Source: an uncultured Succinatimonas sp. (lineage in GTDB: Bacteria > Pseudomonadota > Gammaproteobacteria > Enterobacterales > Succinivibrionaceae). From it: 6,152 bases of DNA. How positions within the stretch are numbered: position 1 is the stretch's first letter; every line of letters begins with the position of its first letter. Made by a program: the position numbers and the translations under genes. The stretch covers positions 1-6,152 of the forward strand of contig CALBLB010000216.1 in NCBI GenBank assembly GCA_937896115.1, read 5' to 3'. The notes beneath the pieces were generated by a model. That model ran no database searches, had not been told where the DNA came from, and was given only the letters and a program-made list of their open reading frames with translations. Shown here piece after piece: positions 1-5,071 of the stretch.

Positions 1-1209
1 GATTCAAGGGTGATGTTATCCTTGAAACCAGATGATTTACATAATGCAGGAGATGTACAAGTCTTTGATACCGAAAGCAGGGATATTTTAAAAGATGAAG
101 CCTATGCAAGAGTTTTTGATGCGGTGAAGAAGGTTTCTGCCCTAAATAAGGATGTGCTTTTTTACAAAAAAACCGATTCCACTCTAAGAGGTCATGTAGG
201 GGCAGAGTTGGAGGCTGCATTTAAGGCAAGTAACAGCAATTTGGTGTTATTCGCTCCTGCATTTGTTAAGGCCGGTCGTACCACCTTACACGGGATCATG
301 TATATGCACGGAGTTGAGATCGCTCGTACTGAGTTGGCTTCCATTCCCAAAAGTCCCATTACCGAATCGTATATACCCAAAATCATCGCTAAGGAAAGTT
401 CATTAAAGTGCGCGGTACTCGATGCAGACATCCTGAATAAAGGCGAGCAGGCATTAGCAGAAGCTGTACGTGAGTTTATTTCACAAGACATTCAAGTAGT
501 TATTTGCGATGTTACCAAAGAAGAGCATTTGGACATGATCTGCAGTGCAGGGCTCAAATTGAGATCGCAGCAGTTTAAGGTTTTGTTTGCTGGATCGGCA
601 GGGCTTGCGGCTTGTTTGGGCAAGTACTTTGAAAAAAGTAAGAGTAGTCAGGTTCAAAAAGTATCAGCTCAAAAAATATTGGTGCTGGCAGGCTCCATTT
701 CAGAAATCACGCGTGATCAGGTAAAGGTATTGGAGCGTGAGGGGCGCTGTTTTACCTTCAAAGCAAATGCTGCGGAGGTAGTGGAAGATCCTGCGAGTAC
801 GGCAAAAGTGGATGCCGTAAAGATCTTAAAACAACTTAATGATCATGATGTTTTACAGGTTTGTGCAGCCTATGAAGCCTCTGATGTCGAGAAAAGTGCG
901 GAGACAGCAAAAAACCTGGCTATTTCTTTTTTTGAAGCAGGAGAACGCACTGCTGAATATATGGCTGCCTTGGCAAAGATCTTGTCACCTTATTTTGATG
1001 CCATGGTAATGACGGGCGGAGATACAGCCGTACATGCTTGCAATGCCATAGATGCAGGATCTTTTCAGATTTTAAAAGAAGTTGAAGCGGGGATCCCTTT
1101 GAGCATGATCACAAGCGGCAAAGAGAAAGGAAAATATCTGGTGACCAAAGCCGGAGCTTTCGGGACTGCAAACGCATTTAAAAAGTCTGTAGAAGTGCTG
1201 AGTTTTTAA
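1..1209 (+). CDS. Four-carbon acid sugar kinase family protein (DUF1537; OtnK/DtnK-like), 5'-partial
   Basis: Members of this family phosphorylate four-carbon sugar acids (D-threonate, D-erythronate, 3-oxo-tetronate) with ATP in the cytoplasm, feeding them into central metabolism. The frame is open from base 1, and the ADDLTGAxD motif that normally opens these proteins is absent, so roughly the first 30-40 residues lie upstream; the GTG at base 10 is not the true start. Counting from base 1, the substrate-binding domain carries the family hallmark KKTDSTLRG (about residues 56-64) followed by GAELEAAF, then FAPAF and FAGSAGLAACLG (about 196-207). The C-terminal nucleotide-binding domain begins near LVLAGSISEITRDQ (about 227-240) and holds MTGGDTA (about 337-343), EAGIPLSM (about 362-369) and the terminal TKAGAFGTANAF (about 382-393). 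All expected motifs are intact, so it looks active. The next gene starts 20 bp downstream and is probably co-transcribed. Which tetronate it uses cannot be told from sequence; family assignment is secure. Confidence 0.9.
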   Translation, partial: DSRVMLSLKPDDLHNAGDVQVFDTESRDILKDEAYARVFDAVKKVSALNKDVLFYKKTDSTLRGHVGAELEAAFKASNSNLVLFAPAFVKAGRTTLHGIMYMHGVEIARTELASIPKSPITESYIPKIIAKESSLKCAVLDADILNKGEQALAEAVREFISQDIQVVICDVTKEEHLDMICSAGLKLRSQQFKVLFAGSAGLAACLGKYFEKSKSSQVQKVSAQKILVLAGSISEITRDQVKVLEREGRCFTFKANAAEVVEDPASTAKVDAVKILKQLNDHDVLQVCAAYEASDVEKSAETAKNLAISFFEAGERTAEYMAALAKILSPYFDAMVMTGGDTAVHACNAIDAGSFQILKEVEAGIPLSMITSGKEKGKYLVTKAGAFGTANAFKKSVEVLSF

Positions 1210-1229
1210 ACTATGACAGGTGAAAGTTT

Positions 1230-2180
1230 ATGAGCGATTTTTTGTCTGAATTTCCTGAAAAAATAGCGCAATTTGGCATGATCCCCAATGTAGATTTTTC
1301 AGAACAAGAACTTAAAACCGAAGCTGAAAGTCTTTTGAAAAATGATTTGCCAATCATGCTTATAAGCAATGTGAAAGCAGGTGATTTAAAGAGCCTGTAT
1401 CAACTGCATGAAGCATATCCTGAATTGATGCTGGGAATAAAAGGTAAATTCGGTGATGCCCAATTGCAACAGCTGTATTTATACGGTATCAGTTTCATCA
1501 TCTTTGATGATTTTGATGAGCAAGCCTGTATCAGAGTATGTGAACAGGGGATATTGCCGATCCCGTCAATTGAGAATGGAGTACAGGCAAACCAAGCTTG
1601 CTTTATGGGGCTTAAGATGGCTCATATTGAGGTTGGTAAAGAGCTTGAAATACAGGAGACGATCAACTCTTGGGGAAAATTTATGCAAATTGTGATGTCG
1701 GGAAGGAAGTTAAATGAAAGCTTGTCATCTCATCTTGCAAGGCATGAGATCGCTGCCTGTGTGTTTTCTCTTGATGAATTAAGGCAAGAACATGAAGATT
1801 TGTCCGTTTGCGTGCAAAAAAAGCTAATGTCGTTTTTTAAATTACACCTTGCGCATGTGGGGATTAATACTGATTCTCACGAGGAAAGTTTGAATAATGC
1901 GAATATGCTGGCTTCGCTGTTGCACTTAGGAGTGCGCGAAGGCAAGAAGAGTGCTTTTGCCGGCTCTATGTTTGAAATCATGTACTCGCCTTTTTATTAC
2001 GAACACGGTCATGTGGCTTTAGGTTGTGCCGATGCCACCAGAGCATATCTTTATTTTAAGCGCCGCCACATCGAATTTATCGAAGATACGGTTTCAAGAG
2101 ATCCAGACGGCAATATCATCGCCGCGTACTTTAAACAAAATTTTGCGGGATTTGGCATTCATCTTCTTTGGGAAAAGTAA
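1230..2180 (+). CDS. KDPG/KHG aldolase-like protein with degenerate active site, fused to C-terminal VOC-like domain
   Basis: The protein has 316 residues and starts at an ATG preceded by AGGTGA (1218-1223) at 6-nt spacing. Residues 1-200 follow the KDPG/KHG aldolase layout: EKIAQFGMIPNVDF (9-23), a (beta/alpha) repeat with LMLGIKGKF (67-74) where the family has GAGTVL, ISFIIFDDFDEQACIRVCEQGILPIPSIENG (87-117) matching the 'FIVSP...C...GIPVLPGVATP' region, MSGRK (156-160) where PTGGI sits, and AACVFS (175-180) where the 'GGS' strand sits. The catalytic Glu and Arg of the VEVTLRT strand (here MLISNVKAG), the Thr of GAGTV, and the Schiff-base Lys of LKFFPA (here MAHIEVG, 130-136) all seem substituted. 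Residues ~205-316 form a VOC/glyoxalase-like module: HVGIN (209-213), FAGSMFEIM (243-251), HGHVALG (259-265), GFGIHLL (307-313). From memory, canonical aldolases with this same C-terminal module exist in anaerobic bacteria. Its position behind a tetronate kinase suggests a role in sugar-acid catabolism, but classical aldolase activity is doubtful; it may be a pseudoenzyme, a regulatory subunit or have altered chemistry. Confidence 0.72.
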   Translation: MSDFLSEFPEKIAQFGMIPNVDFSEQELKTEAESLLKNDLPIMLISNVKAGDLKSLYQLHEAYPELMLGIKGKFGDAQLQQLYLYGISFIIFDDFDEQACIRVCEQGILPIPSIENGVQANQACFMGLKMAHIEVGKELEIQETINSWGKFMQIVMSGRKLNESLSSHLARHEIAACVFSLDELRQEHEDLSVCVQKKLMSFFKLHLAHVGINTDSHEESLNNANMLASLLHLGVREGKKSAFAGSMFEIMYSPFYYEHGHVALGCADATRAYLYFKRRHIEFIEDTVSRDPDGNIIAAYFKQNFAGFGIHLLWEK

Positions 2181-2269
2181 AAACGGAAAATTGATTTTTG
2201 CTTTGTGTTTAGGAAACAACTTAAAAAACGCATGCATGTGCTAGACTTTGAGAATCAAGGAGAACATGC
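2181..2269 (+). promoter_or_regulatory. Intergenic promoter region upstream of the DUF1189 gene
   Basis: This gap separates the kinase/aldolase-like unit from the membrane-protein unit. The best promoter candidate is an extended -10, TGCTAGACT (TG at 2239-2240, hexamer TAGACT 2242-2247, 4 of 6 consensus positions), with no good -35 at the right distance. An alternative is TTGCTT (2198-2203) with TTAAAA (2221-2226) at 17 bp, also weak. A short stem TGTTT/AAACA (2206-2210/2214-2218) is too weak to call a terminator, so read-through from the upstream operon is possible. The ribosome binding site AAGGAGA (2257-2263) is strong and sits 6 nt before the ATG at 2270. Confidence 0.4.
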
Positions 2270-2273
2270 ATGC
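2230..2273. repeat. Perfect 10-bp inverted repeat spanning the -10 candidate and the DUF1189 start codon
   Basis: GCATGCATGT (2230-2239) and ACATGCATGC (2264-2273) are exact reverse complements separated by 24 bp. Each arm also contains the 8-bp palindrome CATGCATG (2231-2238 and 2265-2272), so the element is equally two palindromic sites centred 34 bp apart. Between the arms lie TAGACT (2242-2247) and the Shine-Dalgarno AAGGAGA; the right arm covers the ATG at 2270-2272. If transcription starts upstream of 2230, the mRNA could fold with the start codon in the stem and the ribosome binding site in the loop. If it starts near 2254, the arms could only act as DNA sites, such as paired operators. 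The repeat itself is directly visible; any function is inferred. Confidence 0.6.
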
Positions 2274-3259
2274 AGCGTTTTAGCAAAGAAAATTTACTCA
2301 AAGTCTTCACTTATCCGTTAAAAGCCCTGTGTTCAAAGGATTTTTATTTTCAGGTTCTCCTGAGAATGCGCGGCACCGGCTTTCTTTATCTTTTGCTTAT
2401 AAGCTTTCTCTTCGCCTTTCCTGCCTGTTGGCGTTCGATGGGAGTTTTGCAATTTTTCAAATCACTTGAGTTACCAAGTTTAGTGGCGCAACTTCCGGCA
2501 GCTTATTTGGATAGTAACGGAATTTTATCCCCTGACAATGAAAGTGAAGGCTATAAACTTATTTTAAGTTCCAAAGGTTATCCTGCGGTGGTGTTCAATA
2601 CCGAAGGTAAGATTTTAGAAGGGCAGGCTGTCGATGCTCCGGTAGAATTTTTAGCAGATCACGTGAAAGTTCATACCGAAAAAGGGGATGCCGTGATCGA
2701 GTATAAGGGATTATTCGAAACCGGCTCTGAATTCAAGCCAGTACAGGCGGCTCAGGCGGTGGATGAAGTGCTCGGAGCTTCGGCAAGAACCGTGTGGTCA
2801 GTGATCGTGATGTGGTTTTTTATTCTGCTTGCAGGAAATGCCTTGCTTTCAGCCTGCATAGGTCGTTTCCTCATATTATTCGTATTCAGGATCAAGCTGA
2901 CCTTTGTAGCAACTTTAAGATTGTGCGCTTATGCCAATACCGTGGTGGCATTATTGGTCCTGGCGCAGTTTTTTATCTATCTTCCGGTGTCTTACACCGT
3001 AATGTTGATCCTGCCGCTTCTTTATGTCGGCGTCTTCTCCAGGGCTTTTCGTAAAGAGCTGGAAATATCGGGACTTGAAGCTTTTAAAAAGAAATATACC
3101 GGTATTCAAGAATATAAAAATCCTCAGAATACCGATCCCGAGGAGCATGACGATACAGTTTCTCAAAACAATGTTGCCTCTAAACCTCAGTCTGAGGTAA
3201 CGGATGACAAGCGCAATAAAAATGACGGTGATGGCGGCTCAGGATTCTTCCAAGCTTAG
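2270..3259 (+). CDS. DUF1189 family multi-pass membrane protein
   Basis: The 329-residue protein starts at the ATG after AAGGAGA at 6-nt spacing; another ATG at 2266 is out of frame. I recognise the DUF1189 layout: an amphipathic N-terminus, YPLKALCSKDFYFQVL, leading into a first membrane segment (about residues 37-52), a long extracytoplasmic domain (about 53-173), then three closely packed hydrophobic segments (about 174-206, 217-236 and 240-256). The extracytoplasmic part contains strand-rich stretches such as YKLILSSKGYPAVVFNTEGKI (95-115). The C-terminal ~70 residues are highly polar, rich in Asp, Glu, Asn and Lys with no hydrophobic segment, and are probably a disordered cytoplasmic tail ending in a glycine-rich GDGGSG. 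The family has no established biochemical function; inner-membrane location is inferred from the hydrophobic pattern. The DUF1036 gene follows 29 bp downstream on the same strand, so the pair is probably co-transcribed. Confidence 0.75.
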   Translation: MQRFSKENLLKVFTYPLKALCSKDFYFQVLLRMRGTGFLYLLLISFLFAFPACWRSMGVLQFFKSLELPSLVAQLPAAYLDSNGILSPDNESEGYKLILSSKGYPAVVFNTEGKILEGQAVDAPVEFLADHVKVHTEKGDAVIEYKGLFETGSEFKPVQAAQAVDEVLGASARTVWSVIVMWFFILLAGNALLSACIGRFLILFVFRIKLTFVATLRLCAYANTVVALLVLAQFFIYLPVSYTVMLILPLLYVGVFSRAFRKELEISGLEAFKKKYTGIQEYKNPQNTDPEEHDDTVSQNNVASKPQSEVTDDKRNKNDGDGGSGFFQA

Positions 3260-3288
3260 TCAGCACGGTGTTTAAAAGGCACAGCATC

Positions 3289-3837
3289 ATGAAGAAGAAA
3301 AATGGTATACAGGAAAATTCCCATCATCAAAGTTTGATAAATCGGTTAAAGCCTTGCTCGTCTTTTTGGAGAAAAAATAATTTTTTCAAAAAATTATCAG
3401 TGTCTTTGTTAATAAAAAGCATAAATAGAAAATGTTGGGTAAATTTGCCGAAATTTCTTATCGCCATCATGTGTTTGGCAACGTTAAAAGCCGATGCTTT
3501 AGAAATTACCGTTGACAATCAGACCGATGCAGATGCCGCCATGGCTTTTTCCTATCTTGATAAAGATAAAAATGTGTGGATGAGCGAAGGCTGGTTTAAC
3601 GTGCACAAGCATCAGAATAAAAAGCTTGAACTCAATACGGATAACAGCCTTTATTATATTTATGCGGAATTTTCAAACGGAAAAAAAATAGAAGGCGGTG
3701 AAGGATCGGTTTTACTCGAGGTAAGTGACAGAAGCTTTTTGTGCGATCAGGATAAAGGTCCTGAAGGCAAACTGCGTAAGGTTAGTTTTTTGCGCGCAAG
3801 GAGTAACGAGGGTAAGGCTCTGATCAGAGTTAAATAA
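3289..3837 (+). CDS. DUF1036 domain-containing protein, probably exported
   Basis: The chosen ATG gives 182 residues and has AAAAGG (3274-3279) 9 nt upstream; a GTG at 3268 in the same frame has no ribosome binding site. The mature part shows the DUF1036 pattern: ITVDNQTD (73-80), AMAFSYLD, the signature VWMSEGWFNV (96-105), LYYIYAEF (121-128) and RSFLC (148-152). A hydrophobic run, LPKFLIAIMCLATLKADA (53-70), ends in Ala-Asp-Ala and looks like a signal-peptide core with a type I cleavage site. It is preceded by an unusually long Lys/Asn/Ser-rich N-terminal stretch of about 52 residues. An in-frame TTG at 3445 would instead give a compact standard signal peptide, so the true start is uncertain. 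Function is unknown; the neighbouring DUF1189 membrane protein suggests both act in the cell envelope. Confidence 0.7.
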   Translation: MKKKNGIQENSHHQSLINRLKPCSSFWRKNNFFKKLSVSLLIKSINRKCWVNLPKFLIAIMCLATLKADALEITVDNQTDADAAMAFSYLDKDKNVWMSEGWFNVHKHQNKKLELNTDNSLYYIYAEFSNGKKIEGGEGSVLLEVSDRSFLCDQDKGPEGKLRKVSFLRARSNEGKALIRVK

Positions 3838-3901
3838 AGAACACGGCTTTGACAAAGGTGTTGTAATTTTCGGTGTCCGAACAAGCTGACTGTCAGATAT
3901 C

Positions 3902-3936
3902 AGGCGGCTTGTATCTAAAAAATCACAATGCCGCCT
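3902..3936. repeat. Stem-loop in convergent intergenic region
   Basis: AGGCGGC (3902-3908) pairs with GCCGCCT (3930-3936). TTGT (3909-3912) pairs with ACAA (3925-3928) after a single bulged T (3929), giving an 11-bp stem with a 12-nt A-rich loop. No T-run follows it on either strand, so on its own it is not a classical intrinsic terminator. It may protect the 3' end of transcripts or assist the adjacent hairpin. Confidence 0.55.
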
Positions 3937-3957
3937 AAAAGGTTAACAACCTTTTTT
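3937..3957. terminator. Probable bidirectional intrinsic terminator
   Basis: AAAAGGTT (3937-3944) pairs perfectly with AACCTTTT (3948-3955) around a 3-nt loop. On the + strand the stem runs into a six-T tract (3952-3957), and on the - strand the complement of the opening A-run supplies four Ts. It lies between two convergent genes, 8 bp downstream of the MYG1-family stop codon, as expected for a shared terminator. The stem is AT-rich with only two G-C pairs, so strength is uncertain. Confidence 0.6.
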
Positions 3958-3964
3958 AATGGGA

Positions 3965-4954
3965 TTAAGCAGGTACCCAGGCTTCCCCTTCTTCAAGCCA
4001 TTTTTGTGCCAAAAGCATGGCTGCGTCGTAATTTTCCGCTCCGCCGGTAAAGCCTGAACGGTGAATGAAGCTTAAATTATTAAGATTGGCAGCCTCATCC
4101 AATTTGGCACCGTCAAGTCCGCGCCATTTTTCAGGAGCGCTGAGACGATTGCAAAAACGCAGGGCCTTGGAAACCGGTAATGATTGTACCCGCCATCTTC
4201 CGGATCTGTCAGGGTATACCGCCAAAAGACAATCCTTAAAACGCTCAGGATGTTGCAATACTGCCTGAGTCCAGGGAAGACGATCATGCATTACCAGAAT
4301 TTTTCCCTGATCATATATTTTTAACACTTGTTCTATACCAGATTCTGTTTGTAAAGCATTGATGGCGCAGGGAACCAGGATCTGCTTGAGCATTTTTACG
4401 GTTGCGGCAAAAGCCTTATCCTGAGCATCACCTTTAGCCAAAGGCAGGTTTTGCATGGCAACTATATAAGGAATGTCGGGACTGTTTTGATAGAATTCGG
4501 TCAGGCGGTCACGTACTGCTCTTTCACCGTCTGTAGATGCCTGCGCAAGATCTGCTGCGTAAGCTGTAAGCTGACCGTTATCATTGAGGTCAACCATTTC
4601 CATAAATTCACGATCTATGCGAAAAAAAGCCTGTTCAAAGACCTGTTTTGACGGATGAAATGACAGATGTTGCAAAGCTACCTTGGTTAAAAATTCCTGT
4701 CCGAATTTTTCCCACATGAGTCCTGCCGTGGCGTAACGTATTCCGTTTTTTCTGGTTCTGGTAAAAAGTTTTGAGTGATGATCGAAATGACGTTCGTCGT
4801 TTTTTAAGGAGACGTCGATGATGAGATCGGCTTCTTCCATAAGTTCTATATTGCGGGTTCTTATGATCTTGGCGTTATCAAAAAGATAAGTGATCACGGC
4901 ACAAGCCGTGGTTTCGTCGGCATGAAAGGTGCCGTCATGAGTGGCGATCAGCAT
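3965..4954 (-). CDS. MYG1-family protein (UPF0160), predicted DHH-like metal-dependent phosphoesterase/exonuclease
   Basis: The 329-residue protein starts at an ATG preceded by AAGGAG (complement of 4961-4966) at 6-nt spacing. It is collinear with the MYG1/UPF0160 family, whose eukaryotic members are 3'-5' RNA exonucleases; bacterial members are poorly characterised. Metal-binding motifs typical of the DHH superfamily are present: THDGTFHADE (5-14), DLIIDVS (43-49) and the hallmark FDHH (57-60), followed by GIRYATAGLMWEKFG (71-85). The C-terminal family motifs are also present: VYPDRSGRWRVQSLPV (246-261), EKWRGLDGAKL (275-285) and FIHRSGFTGGA (296-306). Length is normal and no key motif is missing, so it should be catalytically competent. 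A candidate promoter lies directly upstream and a probable terminator directly downstream, so it may be a single-gene unit. Cytoplasmic, as no signal peptide or membrane segment is visible. Confidence 0.9.
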   Translation of the reverse strand: MLIATHDGTFHADETTACAVITYLFDNAKIIRTRNIELMEEADLIIDVSLKNDERHFDHHSKLFTRTRKNGIRYATAGLMWEKFGQEFLTKVALQHLSFHPSKQVFEQAFFRIDREFMEMVDLNDNGQLTAYAADLAQASTDGERAVRDRLTEFYQNSPDIPYIVAMQNLPLAKGDAQDKAFAATVKMLKQILVPCAINALQTESGIEQVLKIYDQGKILVMHDRLPWTQAVLQHPERFKDCLLAVYPDRSGRWRVQSLPVSKALRFCNRLSAPEKWRGLDGAKLDEAANLNNLSFIHRSGFTGGAENYDAAMLLAQKWLEEGEAWVPA

Positions 4955-4976
4955 GTTTGACTCCTTAGTCTCACTG

Positions 4977-5005
4977 ATTTTACCACAGCATCAAAAGTAC
5001 TCTAA
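4977..5005 (-). promoter_or_regulatory. Candidate sigma70-type promoter for the MYG1-family gene
   Basis: Read on the - strand, TTAGAG (complement of 5000-5005, 3 of 6 matches to TTGACA) stands 17 bp before TAAAAT (complement of 4977-4982, 5 of 6 matches to TATAAT). The -10 is preceded by TGG, forming an extended -10. A start about 7 nt further on would leave a leader of roughly 15-20 nt carrying the AAGGAG ribosome binding site. The rest of this 117-bp gap (4955-5071) shows no clear terminator for the upstream nuclease gene. Confidence 0.45.
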
Positions 5006-5071
5006 GCTGAAGCATATGATCAGATAATCTATTTGTTCATACAGATATAACTGCAATGGACTAAATTGTAG

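Larger units (their letters stand above)
3838..3964. other. Convergent intergenic region with two consecutive hairpins
   Basis: This 127-bp gap lies between the convergent DUF1036 and MYG1-family genes. Besides the two hairpins listed separately it holds a short palindrome, CTGACTGTCAG (3886-3896). I see no ORF with a ribosome binding site and no promoter-like pair of boxes here. Confidence 0.5.

Noticed and set aside
10..12. GTG as start codon of the kinase gene
   Set aside because: The frame is open to base 1 and the family's N-terminal motif is missing, so the gene begins upstream of the window.
192..491. 99-codon open frame on the - strand
   Set aside because: It lies wholly inside the kinase gene opposite its most conserved motifs, and the translation resembles no family; it is a shadow frame.
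1497..1511. Short perfect stem ATCATC/GATGAT inside the aldolase-like gene
   Set aside because: Explained by the codons for Ile-Ile-Phe-Asp-Asp; only 6 bp and no T-tract.
1453..1695. 80-codon + strand frame within the aldolase-like gene
   Set aside because: Fully overlaps a convincing gene in another frame and has no recognisable domain.
2026..2244. 72-codon + strand frame overlapping the end of the aldolase-like gene
   Set aside because: No ribosome binding site and an unconvincing, low-complexity product; the overlapped gene explains the sequence.
3100..3134. 8-bp inverted repeat CGGTATTC/GAATACCG
   Set aside because: Lies inside the DUF1189 coding region with a 19-nt loop and no supporting context; likely chance.
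3371..3387. AT-rich perfect palindrome GAAAAAAT-A-ATTTTTTC considered as a terminator
   Set aside because: Stem is almost entirely A-T with a single central base and sits within or just before the DUF1036 gene; too weak to call.
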